NCBI GenBank assembly: GCA_910585265.1
Contig: CAJUCA010000046.1
Coordinates: 1-24,948 of the forward strand
DNA from: an uncultured Oscillospiraceae bacterium
GTDB taxonomy: Bacteria > Bacillota > Clostridia > Oscillospirales > Oscillospiraceae
DNA length: 24,948 nt
Direction: 5' to 3'
The notes under the pieces were generated by a model, which was not told where the DNA came from, ran no database searches, and saw only the letters and a list, made by a program, of their open reading frames with translations. Each line of letters starts with the position of its first letter. Within the stretch, counting starts at the first letter, position 1. This document shows positions 6,805-14,562 of this stretch, one piece after another. Position numbers and translations under genes: made by a program.

Positions 6805-8880
6805 ATGCCGCTGACGCGGAATACCCCCCTGACCGAGCTGCCGGGGGTTGGCCCGGCCCGGGCCAAAAGGCTGGAAAAGCTGGGGCTGCGCGTTCTGGGG
6901 GACGCCCTGGAGCACCTGCCCCAGCGGTATGAGGACCGCCGGGAGACACACACGCTCCAGGACGCGCCCCAGGACCGCCCCTGCTGCGTGGCCCTGCTGG
7001 CGGCGGAGACGCCCCGGGTGAGCTACGTCCGCCGGGGGCTGACCCTGGTGAAGGTGAAGGCGGTGGACGGCTCCGGCACGGCCTGCCTCACCTTCTTCAA
7101 CCAGGACTATATCAAGGAGGCGATCCGGGCCGGGGAGAGCTATGTGTTCTACGGCACGGTGGAGCGGCAGGGGAGCCTGTTCGCCCTGACCAACCCCGTA
7201 TTCGAGCGGGAGGGGACGGCCCGGGCCACGGGGCTGATCATGCCGGTGTACCCCCTCACGGCGGGGATCTCCAACAACCTGCTGGCGGGGATCACCCGGC
7301 GGGCGGTGGAAAGCTGCCTGGACGGCCTGCCCGAGATCCTCCCCGCCCGGGTGCGGAAGGAGCACCAGCTCTGCCAGACCCAGTATGCCCGGAAAAATAT
7401 CCACTACCCGGCGGACTTCGAGGCCCTGGCCATCGCCCGTCGGCGGCTGGTGTTCGAGGAGCTGTTCGTCCTCACCTGCGGGCTGGCCCAGCTCAAGGAG
7501 CGGCGGTCGGCGGGGGAGGGGCGGGTGCTGTCCGGCGGGCTGGAGGACTTCGCCGCCCTGCTGCCCTTCGCCCCCACCAACGCCCAGCGGCGGGCCATGG
7601 AGGACATCGCCGCCGATCTGAGGTCGGGGAAGGCCATGAACCGCCTGGTCCAGGGGGACGTGGGTTCGGGCAAGACGGCGGTGGCGGCGTTCGGGGCCTG
7701 GGCGGCGGCGAAAAGCGGCGTCCAGTGCGCCATGATGGCCCCCACCGAGCTGCTGGCAGAGCAGCACGCCCGCACCCTGGAGGCCCTTCTCGCGCCCGCC
7801 GGGGTGCGGGTGGCCCTGCTCACCGGTTCGGTGAAGGGGAAGGAGAAAAAGGCCCTGCTGTCCGCCCTGGCCGGGGGGGAGATCGATCTGGTGGTGGGCA
7901 CCCACGCCCTCTTTTCCCAGGGGGTGGAGTACCGGGACCTGGGCCTGGTCATCGCCGACGAGCAGCACCGCTTCGGCGTGGCCCAGCGGGGGGCCTTGGC
8001 GGAAAAGGGAGGGGCGGTTTCCCCCCACGTGCTGGTCATGTCCGCCACCCCCATCCCCCGGACGCTGGCCCTGATCATCTATGGTGATCTGGATGTATCC
8101 GTCATGGACGAGCTGCCGCCGGGGCGCACCCCGGTGGCCACCTTCGCCGTGGGGGAGGCCAAGCGGGCGCGTATGTACGGCTTTGTCCGCAAGCAGGTGG
8201 GCTTGGGGCGGCAGGTCTATATCGTCTGCCCCGCCGTGGAGGAGAACGGCGGCGGCTGGGAGGACGGCCCCGGCCTGGATCTGAAGGCCGTCACCGCCTA
8301 CGCCGCCGAGCTGCGGGAGCGGGTGTTCCCCGACCTGCGGGTGGGCTTTGTCCACGGCAAGCTGAAATCCAAAGAGAAAGAGGCGGTGATGTCCGCCTTC
8401 TCCGCCGGGGAGCTGGACGTGCTGGTGTCCACCACGGTGATCGAGGTGGGGGTGGACGTGCCCAACGCCTCCCTGATGATCGTGGAGAACGCGGAGCGGT
8501 TCGGCCTAAGCCAGCTCCACCAGCTCCGGGGCCGGGTGGGCCGGGGGAAGCACGAGAGCTTCTGCGTGCTCATGACCGCCAGCGGTCGCGATACCGCCCG
8601 GGAACGGCTCCGGGCCCTGTGCGCCACCAACGACGGCTTCCAGATCGCGGAGGAGGATCTGCGGCTCCGGGGCCCCGGGGATTTCTTCGGCAAGCGTCAG
8701 CACGGTTTGCCCCAATTAAAGGTGGCGGATTTTGCCGCCGACATGGAATTGTTAAAGGAAGCCCGGGCCGCGGCGGAGGAGCTCATCGCCGCCGACCCGG
8801 AGCTGAAGAAGCCCGCCCACCGCCTGCTGAAGCGGCGGGTGCGGGAGTTGTTCGAGGAGAACGCGGAGCTGTTCAACTGA
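6805..8880 (+). CDS. recG: ATP-dependent DNA helicase RecG
   Basis: RecG remodels stalled replication forks and Holliday junctions. The 691-residue protein has the full family layout: an N-terminal wedge/OB domain (about 1-230, starting TPLTELPGVGPARAKRL), then helicase domain 1 with Walker A GDVGSGKT (284-291) and the RecG-typical DEQH box (385-388) followed by RFGVAQR. Motif III MSATPIPRTLAL comes next. Helicase domain 2 has QLRGRVGRG and the C-terminal GDFFGKRQHGLP region. The ATG is 7 nt after GGAGG. The gene stops just before a copy of the window's hairpin repeat. No missing motif. Confidence 0.97.
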   Translation: MPLTRNTPLTELPGVGPARAKRLEKLGLRVLGDALEHLPQRYEDRRETHTLQDAPQDRPCCVALLAAETPRVSYVRRGLTLVKVKAVDGSGTACLTFFNQDYIKEAIRAGESYVFYGTVERQGSLFALTNPVFEREGTARATGLIMPVYPLTAGISNNLLAGITRRAVESCLDGLPEILPARVRKEHQLCQTQYARKNIHYPADFEALAIARRRLVFEELFVLTCGLAQLKERRSAGEGRVLSGGLEDFAALLPFAPTNAQRRAMEDIAADLRSGKAMNRLVQGDVGSGKTAVAAFGAWAAAKSGVQCAMMAPTELLAEQHARTLEALLAPAGVRVALLTGSVKGKEKKALLSALAGGEIDLVVGTHALFSQGVEYRDLGLVIADEQHRFGVAQRGALAEKGGAVSPHVLVMSATPIPRTLALIIYGDLDVSVMDELPPGRTPVATFAVGEAKRARMYGFVRKQVGLGRQVYIVCPAVEENGGGWEDGPGLDLKAVTAYAAELRERVFPDLRVGFVHGKLKSKEKEAVMSAFSAGELDVLVSTTVIEVGVDVPNASLMIVENAERFGLSQLHQLRGRVGRGKHESFCVLMTASGRDTARERLRALCATNDGFQIAEEDLRLRGPGDFFGKRQHGLPQLKVADFAADMELLKEARAAAEELIAADPELKKPAHRLLKRRVRELFEENAELFN

Positions 8881-8889
8881 GAAAAAGCT

Positions 8890-9051
8890 CAGCGTGTCGA
8901 AAAAGTCTTTTCGCCCCGCTGAGCGCGACTTTTTTGAACAAAGACCGTTCAAAAAAGTCGTTGATTGAACGTGAAAGACACCCCTCCTGGGTTTCTTTCA
9001 CACTATCTTCCTTCCCGTCATCGAAACAGAAGCGGCTTTTTCGACAGTCTC
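8890..9051 (+). repeat. Hairpin repeat element, copy 1 (162 bp)
   Basis: This stretch recurs at 11818-11979 with only a few substitutions and no gaps, and again at 24819-24948 (cut by the edge). It carries near-terminal inverted repeats TGTCGAAAAAG (8895-8905) and its complement (9036-9046). Inside are a perfect 14-bp stem (8926-8939 with 8947-8960, 7-nt loop) and a third hairpin GTGAAAGA...TCTTTCAC (8971-9001). It starts 10 bp after the recG stop and may also act as its transcription terminator. It encodes no transposase, and looks like a MITE or REP-type element. The family is unnamed as far as I can tell. Confidence 0.85.
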
Positions 9052-9052
9052 G

Positions 9053-9205
9053 CCTTCCCCCCTGGAAGGGGGAAGGTGGCACGGCGAAGCCGTGACGGAT
9101 GAGGGGGCGCAAGGGCAGGCGCGGGTGTTCCAAGCCTGGAGGACGGCGCGCCGAACGCCCGCCCCCTCCCCCCTGCGGGGGCACCCTCCCCCACAGGGGG
9201 GAGGG
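9053..9205. repeat. Second hairpin-rich intergenic element
   Basis: This is a G/C-run sequence with three hairpins: CCTTCCCCC/GGGGGAAGG (9053-9076), CACGGC-GAA-GCCGTG (9080-9094) and CCCTCCCCC-ACA with a G-rich partner (9184-9205). The block around the middle hairpin followed by ACGGATGAGGG resembles a dispersed repeat I know from many Firmicute genomes, but no second copy lies in this window. It fills the gap between the first repeat and the next gene. Confidence 0.55.
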
Positions 9206-9234
9206 CTGATGCGAGATACAAAGGAGCGTATGCG

Positions 9235-11805
9235 ATGAAACGGCTGACCATTGGCCTGCTGGCCCATGTGGACGCGGGGAAAACCACCCTGTCCGAGGCC
9301 ATGCTCTACCAGGCCGGGGCGGTGCGGCGGCTGGGCCGGGTGGACCACAAGGACGCCTTCCTGGACACCGACTGGCAGGAGCGGGAGCGGGGCATCACCA
9401 TCTTCTCCAAGCAGGCGCGGCTCACCTGGAAGGACTGCGGGATCACCCTGCTGGACACCCCGGGGCACGTGGACTTCTCCGCCGAGACGGAGCGGGCGGT
9501 GCAGGTGCTGGACTGCGCGGTGCTGCTGGTGAGCGGGGCGGACGGGGTGCAGGGCCACACGGAGACGCTGTGGCGGCTGCTGGCGCGGCATGGGGTGCCC
9601 ACCTTTGTCTTTGTGAATAAGATGGACCAGCCGGACACCGGCCGGGACAGGCTGCTCTCCCAGCTCCGGGAGCGGCTGGACGAGGGCTGCGCCGACTTCT
9701 CCGGGGACTGGGGGGAGGTGCTGGAGCAGGCGGCCCTGTGCGACGAGGGGCTGATGGAGCGGTATCTGGAGACGGGGGAGCTGGACGATGGGGACCTGTC
9801 CGCCCTGATTGTGGGGCGGAAGCTGTTCCCCTGCTGGTTCGGCGCGGCGTTGAACCTGGACGGGGTGGACGGGCTGCTGGACGGCCTGGCCCGGTTCGCC
9901 CTGGAGCCGGACTGGCCGGAGGAGTTTGCCGCCCGGGTGTTCAAGATCAGCCGGGACAGCCGGGGGGAGCGGCTCACCTGGCTGAAGGTCACCGGCGGGA
10001 CGCTGAAGGTGCGGGACACGGTGAAGGGCCCGGACTGGGAGGAGAAGGCCGCCCAGCTCCGGCTGTACTCCGGGGCGAAGTTTGTCCCGGCGGAGGAGGC
10101 TCCGGCGGGGACGGTGTGCGCCGTCACGGGCCTGACCCGCACCCGGGCGGGCCAGGGCCTGGGGGCCGAGGAGGACTGGGCCGGGCCGGAGCTGGAGCCG
10201 GTGCTGGCCTATCAGGTTCTGCCCCCGGCGGGGGGCGATGCCCACACCCTGCTGGCCCAGCTCCGGGTGCTGGAGGAGGAGGACCCCCAGCTCCGGGTGG
10301 AGTGGAACGAGGGGCTGGGAGAGATCCGGGTGCACCTCATGGGGGAGGTGCAGCTGGAGGTGCTGTCCCGGCTGATGGAGCGGCGGTTCGGGGGGTCGGT
10401 GGCCTTCGGCCCCGGGCGGATCGTCTACCTGGAGACCATCGCCGCCCCGGCGGAGGGTGTGGGACACTTCGAGCCCCTGCGCCACTACGCCGAGGTGCAC
10501 CTCCTGCTGGAGCCGCTGGAGCGGGGGGCGGGGCTGGAGCTGGACACCGCCTGCGACCAGAACGTGCTGGACGGCCACTGGCAGCGGCTCATCCTTACCC
10601 ACCTGATGGAGAAGGAGCACAAGGGAGTGCTCACAGGCGCGCCCGTCACCGATCTGCGGATCACCCTCCTGACCGGGCGGGCCCACCTGAAGCACACCGA
10701 GGGGGGCGACTTCCGGCAGGCCACCTACCGGGCGGTGCGGCAGGGGCTGATGAGCGCGAAAAGCGTGCTGCTGGAGCCGTGGTACAGCTTCCGGCTGGAG
10801 GTGCCCACGGGGAATGTGGGCCGGGCCATGACGGATTTGCAGCGGATGGGGGCGGAGTTCCAGACGCCGGAGCAGCGGGGGGATCTGTCCGTGCTCACGG
10901 GCAGTGTCCCCGTGTCCGGGGCGGGGGGCTACTGGACGGAGGTGGCGGCCTACACCGGGGGCCGGGGGCGGTTCTCCTGCGCGGTGGAGGGCTACCGCCC
11001 CTGCCACAACGGGGAGGAGGTCATCGCCGCGGCGGGCTACGACCCGGAGCGGGATGTGGACAATCCCCCCGGTTCGGTGTTCTGCGCCCACGGGGCGGGG
11101 TTCAACATGCCCTGGGACGAGGTGCGGGCCCATATGCACCTGGACAGCGGGTGGCGTCCGGCGGAGGAGCGGCCCCGGCGGGAGCAGTCCGCCCCGGCCT
11201 GCCGGACTGCCATGAGCTACGAGTCCCGGGCGGCGTTGGACAAGGAGCTGGAGGCCATTTTCCAGCGGGCCTACGGCCCGGTGAAGCCCCATGCCTTCCG
11301 GCCCGTCCCCAAGGCGTCCGCCAGCCCGAAGCCCAAGCCCTGGAAGGGGCTGAAAGCCCGGGACGGGGATGACTACCTGCTGGTGGACGGCTATAACGTG
11401 ATCCACGCCTGGGAGGAGCTGCGCGCCCTGGGGCGGGCGGATCTGGACAGTGCGAGGGAGCGGCTGATCCACCGCCTGCGCAACTACCAGGGGTGGAAAA
11501 AGTGCAAGGTGATCGTGGTGTTCGACGCCTACAGGGTGAAGGGAAGCCCCGGCTCAGTGGAGCGGCTGGGGGATCTGTTCGTGGTGTACACCAAGGAGGC
11601 GGAGACGGCGGATATGTATATTGAAAAGACCACCTACGCCCTGTCCAAAGAGCGGAAGGAGCACCGGGTGCGGGTGGCTACCTCCGACGGGCTGGAGCAG
11701 ATGATCATCCTGGGCCACGGGGCGGTGCGTATGCCCGCCGCCGAGCTGGAGTTTGAGGTGAAGCAGGCGGAGGGGGACATACGCCGCGCCATTGAGGGGA
11801 AATAG
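9235..11805 (+). CDS. TetM/EF-G-type GTPase fused to Rae1/YacP-type nuclease
   Basis: An 856-residue fusion. Residues 1 to about 650 are a translational GTPase of the ribosomal-protection (TetM/TetO) group: P-loop AHVDAGKT (10-17), RGIT (52-55), DTPGH (74-78), NKMD (128-131), then EF-G domains II-V (domain IV near AHLKHTEGGDFRQATYRAV). Residues about 712-856 are a NYN/PIN nuclease of the YacP family: VDGYNVI (D718), VVFDAYRVKG (D764), KEAETADMYIEK (E790, D793), VATSDGLEQ (D818). Bacillus YacP is Rae1, which cuts mRNA in the ribosomal A site, where EF-G-like factors also bind. A linker rich in Lys and Pro (about 680-711) joins them. All visible catalytic motifs of both halves are intact. The ATG is 8 nt after AAAGGAG. 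Real tetracycline resistance cannot be inferred. Confidence 0.9.
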   Translation: MKRLTIGLLAHVDAGKTTLSEAMLYQAGAVRRLGRVDHKDAFLDTDWQERERGITIFSKQARLTWKDCGITLLDTPGHVDFSAETERAVQVLDCAVLLVSGADGVQGHTETLWRLLARHGVPTFVFVNKMDQPDTGRDRLLSQLRERLDEGCADFSGDWGEVLEQAALCDEGLMERYLETGELDDGDLSALIVGRKLFPCWFGAALNLDGVDGLLDGLARFALEPDWPEEFAARVFKISRDSRGERLTWLKVTGGTLKVRDTVKGPDWEEKAAQLRLYSGAKFVPAEEAPAGTVCAVTGLTRTRAGQGLGAEEDWAGPELEPVLAYQVLPPAGGDAHTLLAQLRVLEEEDPQLRVEWNEGLGEIRVHLMGEVQLEVLSRLMERRFGGSVAFGPGRIVYLETIAAPAEGVGHFEPLRHYAEVHLLLEPLERGAGLELDTACDQNVLDGHWQRLILTHLMEKEHKGVLTGAPVTDLRITLLTGRAHLKHTEGGDFRQATYRAVRQGLMSAKSVLLEPWYSFRLEVPTGNVGRAMTDLQRMGAEFQTPEQRGDLSVLTGSVPVSGAGGYWTEVAAYTGGRGRFSCAVEGYRPCHNGEEVIAAAGYDPERDVDNPPGSVFCAHGAGFNMPWDEVRAHMHLDSGWRPAEERPRREQSAPACRTAMSYESRAALDKELEAIFQRAYGPVKPHAFRPVPKASASPKPKPWKGLKARDGDDYLLVDGYNVIHAWEELRALGRADLDSARERLIHRLRNYQGWKKCKVIVVFDAYRVKGSPGSVERLGDLFVVYTKEAETADMYIEKTTYALSKERKEHRVRVATSDGLEQMIILGHGAVRMPAAELEFEVKQAEGDIRRAIEGK

Positions 11806-11817
11806 GAGAAGCCCGCC

Positions 11818-11979
11818 CAGCGTGTCGAAAAAGTCTTTTCGCCCCGCTGAGCGCGACTTTTTTGAACAAAGACCGTTCAAAAAAGTCGTTGATTGAACGT
11901 GAAAGACACCCCTCCTGGGTTTCTTTCACACTATCTTCCTTCCCGTTGTCGGAACAGAAGCGGCTTTTTCGACAGTCTC
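11818..11979 (+). repeat. Hairpin repeat element, copy 2 (162 bp)
   Basis: Nearly identical to copy 1, gap-free, with the same inverted ends and internal hairpins. The 12-bp AAGCCCGCCCAG flanks it on both sides (11809-11820 and 11981-11992). The right copy belongs to the terminator of the preceding gene, so the element appears inserted into the left arm of that terminator, with duplication of the target. Confidence 0.87.
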
Positions 11980-12010
11980 AAAGCCCGCCCAGTTATGCTG
12001 GGCGGGCTTT
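11980..12010. terminator. Terminator between GTPase-nuclease and SGNH genes
   Basis: A perfect 13-bp stem AAAGCCCGCCCAG (11980-11992) / CTGGGCGGGCTTT (11998-12010) with a 5-nt loop, followed by GCTTGTTTCTTG. It separates two convergent genes and probably serves both. Confidence 0.87.
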
Positions 12011-12027
12011 GCTTGTTTCTTGTTTAT

Positions 12028-12870
12028 TTAACTGTTCTCCCGGCTGTGGAAGTAGCGGTCCCGGTCGATGGTGTGGCGGCGCAGGTATTCCGCCCAGCGG
12101 GCGTATGCCCCGTAAGCGAAATGGCAGCCGTCGTTGGCCAGCTCCTCGGGGAGCTGCCCGTCCTCGCCGGCGTAGGCCTCGGCGGTGTTGAGCAGGGCCA
12201 CCTTTTTCTCCGCCGCCACCCGGACAATGGCCTCGTTGAAGGCCTTCAGGTTGTCGTTGTTGATGTAGCCGGCCAGATTGTTCCGGCGGCACATGGCGTC
12301 GTTCAGCGGGGGCATGACCTGGAGGTACACCACCGCCTCCGGCTGGGCGGCCAGCACCTGGTCGATGAATTTCGCCAGGCCCTCCCCGTAGCTCTCGGCG
12401 GAGTAGCCCAGCTCGTTCACGCCGATCATGATGTAGACGGAGGCATAGCTCTTTTTGCCCAGCGCGCCCATCAGGGTGAGCTTCTCGCCCTCCACCTCGG
12501 CGATTTTGAACTCCGGGTCGTCCACGCGGAACACGGTCATTCCCCTGGCCCAGTAGAAGTCGCCGTGCTTCATGCCGCTGAACAGCTCAAAGCCCTCGGT
12601 GCGGGAGTCGCCCAGGAACACGGCGTCGTCAAAGAAGCTGTCGTCCGCCACCGGGTCGGACTCCTCCACCGGAACGCCGAACTGGTAAGGCTCCCAGGGC
12701 GGCGGCGTGGGGGTGGGCTCCGGCGTAGGCTCCGGGGTCTGGGTGGGGACGGCCTGGGTGGCCGGGGCGGGGGAGGAGGAGGGCGGCGTGTAGTGGCCCT
12801 CGGTGTGCCCGCAGGCGGACAGCAGGGCCAGGGCCAGGACGGCGGCTAAACAGGACAGTTTTCGACACAT
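12028..12870 (-). CDS. SGNH/GDSL-type hydrolase lipoprotein
   Basis: A 280-residue exported lipoprotein with a lipobox (L17-S-A-C20), then a Pro/Thr/Glu-rich spacer (about 28-60) that holds the enzyme off the membrane. The SGNH hydrolase fold follows: block I FLGDSRTEG with nucleophile S89, block III GVNELG with N152, block V DGCHF with D247 and H250. Such enzymes remove acetyl or other acyl groups from cell-wall polymers or sugars; the substrate cannot be told. The ATG lies 10 nt after AAGGAGA. It has its own promoter and is downstream of the exporter gene on the same strand, separated by about 120 bp, so it is probably transcribed alone. Confidence 0.88.
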   Translation of the reverse strand: MCRKLSCLAAVLALALLSACGHTEGHYTPPSSSPAPATQAVPTQTPEPTPEPTPTPPPWEPYQFGVPVEESDPVADDSFFDDAVFLGDSRTEGFELFSGMKHGDFYWARGMTVFRVDDPEFKIAEVEGEKLTLMGALGKKSYASVYIMIGVNELGYSAESYGEGLAKFIDQVLAAQPEAVVYLQVMPPLNDAMCRRNNLAGYINNDNLKAFNEAIVRVAAEKKVALLNTAEAYAGEDGQLPEELANDGCHFAYGAYARWAEYLRRHTIDRDRYFHSRENS

Positions 12871-12906
12871 TGCGGCAGAATCTCCTTACTTTTTTAATTC
12901 TGCCCT

Positions 12907-12935
12907 ATGGTAGCACCGCGCCCCTCCTGTGTCAA
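12907..12935 (-). promoter_or_regulatory. Promoter of the SGNH lipoprotein gene
   Basis: On the minus strand TTGACA (12935-12930), 17-bp spacer, TACCAT (12912-12907). Its start codon is 37 bp downstream. Confidence 0.7.
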
Positions 12936-12989
12936 GAAAGAAAGGGTTACAAATTTCCATCAAATTGCCGTCAAATAGTGACAGGTTCT

Positions 12990-14273
12990 TTACCGTTTCC
13001 AGCGGCGTTGAAGCTCCAGCACCGCCGACACCAGCAGCAGGCCCAGGGCGATGCACCCGGCGATGCCGAAGGTGCGGAAAAAGGTCTCCCAGAACAGCTC
13101 CGTGTCCCCCCGGATGCCGTGGTCCATGGCCTGGTAGATGGTCAGCCCCGGCACCAGCGGGAACAGGGCGATGGTGGAATAGGACGTGGCGGGGCACTTG
13201 CGCAGACGGGCCATGGCCTCGGCGAACACCGCCACCACCACCGCGCCCACCAGACTGGCGACGAAGCTGCCGCCGCCCAGGGCCATGACGGCGAGGTAGG
13301 CCGCCCAGCCCGCCGCCCCGCCCAGACAGCACAGCGGCGTGCCCATCCCCCGCACGTTCATGGCGGGGCAGAAGCCCAGACAGCCCAGGAAGGCGAACAG
13401 GCAGTACACCACCCCCCCGTAGTCCGCGGCCCGCACCGCCGCGCCGGCGGGCTGCCCCGGGAACAGGGCCATGGCGGCCACCGTCCCCAGGGCGATGGCC
13501 GCCGCCGACAGCACCGCCCGGGCGAAGGTGGCCAGGCCCGCCATCATGTCCCCGGTGAGCAGGTCGCTCATGAAGCTGGTGAACACCAGCCCGGGCACCA
13601 GCACCATCAGGCCCCCCGCCACCGTCACCTCCAGGTTGATGGGCGCGCCCAGGGCGGGCAGGCCGCACGCCGCCGCCCCCAGCACAAAGGCGGAGATCAG
13701 CGTGGTCAAAAAGCCGTTGGCCCTGGCCCGCTCCAGCAGGACCAGCACCGTCCCCCCCGCCAGTCCCGCCAGCCCCGCGGCGGCGGCCTCCGCCCAGCCG
13801 CCGGAGAAGAACAGCGCGAAGAAAAACGCCCCCAGAAAGTACCCCGCCAGCCGCAGGACCACCGGATAGGCCCGCAGCTCCGCCAGCGCGGCCCCGCACC
13901 GGGCGGACAGCTCCGCCGGGTCCGCCGGGGGATCGGCGCACAGGCGGCGGGACAGGTCGTTGAACCGCTCGATGCCGTCGATGTCGGTGACGATGGACGG
14001 CACCCGGCGCATCACCGTATGCACCCGGCCGTCCGGGGCGCGGACGCTGACCCACACGCAGTTGGGCACCGCGAACACCTCCCCCTCCAGGCGGTAGGCC
14101 GCCAGCAGGCGGCGCACCGTGTCCTCCGCCCGCTGGATCTCGCCACCGCAGCGGACGATCTGCACCCCCACCTGGCAGCAGCCGTCCAGAAGCGTGTCGT
14201 AGTCCATGGGGGGGCGGTTTCTCCCCTCGCCTCCGGCAGGGGGCGGGACCGCGTCAGGCGTGTCGTAGTCCAT
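12990..14273 (-). CDS. ThrE-type threonine/serine exporter family protein
   Basis: A 427-residue integral membrane protein of the ThrE family. The cytoplasmic N-terminus (about 1-125) has the family pattern GVQIVRCGGEIQRAEDTVRR and later MRRVPSIVTDIDGIERFNDL. Around ten hydrophobic segments follow. Both halves that are often separate genes in Firmicutes (the larger N-terminal DUF1212-type part and the smaller C-terminal DUF3815-type part, from about 285) are joined here. ThrE exports threonine and serine by proton exchange in Corynebacterium; substrate here is inference. The ATG at 14273 is 7 nt after AAGGAGG. A second ATG at 14207 begins with the same MDYDT and lacks a good ribosome binding site. 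A possible promoter (TTGTGG, 18 bp, TATTAT, 14340-14311) lies inside the adjacent small-RNA unit. Confidence 0.9.
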   Translation of the reverse strand: MDYDTPDAVPPPAGGEGRNRPPMDYDTLLDGCCQVGVQIVRCGGEIQRAEDTVRRLLAAYRLEGEVFAVPNCVWVSVRAPDGRVHTVMRRVPSIVTDIDGIERFNDLSRRLCADPPADPAELSARCGAALAELRAYPVVLRLAGYFLGAFFFALFFSGGWAEAAAAGLAGLAGGTVLVLLERARANGFLTTLISAFVLGAAACGLPALGAPINLEVTVAGGLMVLVPGLVFTSFMSDLLTGDMMAGLATFARAVLSAAAIALGTVAAMALFPGQPAGAAVRAADYGGVVYCLFAFLGCLGFCPAMNVRGMGTPLCCLGGAAGWAAYLAVMALGGGSFVASLVGAVVVAVFAEAMARLRKCPATSYSTIALFPLVPGLTIYQAMDHGIRGDTELFWETFFRTFGIAGCIALGLLLVSAVLELQRRWKR

Positions 14274-14285
14274 ATGGCTTCCTCC

Positions 14286-14315
14286 TTGACAAAACCCCCG
14301 GCGGGGGGTTATAAT
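14286..14315 (+). promoter_or_regulatory. Promoter of small RNA A
   Basis: TTGACA (14286-14291), 18-bp spacer, TATAAT (14310-14315): both boxes perfect. The spacer is itself an inverted repeat that works as a terminator on the other strand. Confidence 0.85.
14291..14310 (-). terminator. Candidate terminator of the small-peptide mRNA
   Basis: On the minus strand AACCCCC (14310-14304), loop CGCC, GGGGGTT (14299-14293), then TTG. It is embedded in the spacer of the RNA A promoter and lies about 20 bp before the start codon of the exporter gene. The T run is short, so some read-through is likely. Confidence 0.55.
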
Positions 14316-14321
14316 AGGCGT

Positions 14322-14421
14322 ATAAAAGGCACTGCCACAACGGTCAGCCGCCCTTTATTGGATCAACTTACAACTCTATGTTGACCGCTTGGGTACCGGC
14401 CAAGCGGTCAACACGCCTTTT
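14322..14421 (+). ncRNA. Small RNA A, candidate antitoxin RNA (about 100 nt)
   Basis: Boundaries are inferred from the promoter and the end of TTTT at 14418-14421. The 3' part is a 14-bp perfect stem (14379-14392 with 14400-14413) with a 7-nt loop. RNA B (14635-14734) is a homologue. The two stems differ at two positions, and both differences are compensated (T-A to C-G, G-C to A-T), which argues for a selected RNA structure. The 5' part begins AAGGCACTG and CGGTCAGCC is shared with RNA B. The RNA is entirely complementary to the 3' region of the small-peptide mRNA on the other strand, including its stop codon. A short open frame at 14378 is absent from RNA B and was not kept. Confidence 0.7.
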
Positions 14422-14503
14422 GCGCGGTTAAAATCATCAACAACAGAGCGATGATGAAGCAGACCACGAAACGCAGGAGCTTCCTCCCGCGTCCGTCTCC
14501 CAT
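14408..14503 (-). CDS. 31-residue hydrophobic peptide, candidate type I toxin
   Basis: The peptide starts MGDGRGRKLLRFVV, continues with one membrane-spanning hydrophobic segment of about 17-19 residues (about 9-27) and ends TAQKAC. A charged N-terminus with a single transmembrane helix is the usual form of small type I toxins. The ATG is preceded by GGGGGTGA with 5-nt spacing; the GGGGG is also one arm of a CCCCC-GAAA-GGGGG hairpin (14525-14512) that would hide the ribosome binding site. A strong promoter (14563-14591) drives it, and the mRNA begins AAGGCACTG, complementary to its own 3' end. The stop codon lies inside the antisense RNA A hairpin. Toxicity is inferred from architecture only. 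It could be a harmless regulated membrane peptide. Confidence 0.55.
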   Translation of the reverse strand: MGDGRGRKLLRFVVCFIIALLLMILTAQKAC

Positions 14504-14562
14504 CCGCGTCACCCCCTTTCGGGGGGCGGCCGACCGCCGTTATGTAACAGTGCCTTGGGGCG

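Noticed and set aside
8873..9184. Minus-strand small protein starting (G)VKETQEGCLSRSI, repeated at the other element copies.
   Set aside because: It lies wholly in the hairpin repeat; no ribosome binding site or extra conservation beyond the repeat was seen. Kept only as a note in the findings.
9235..11200. Calling the GTPase a tetracycline-resistance gene.
   Set aside because: The GTPase is diverged and fused to a nuclease, and there is no mobile context; resistance cannot be claimed from homology to TetM.
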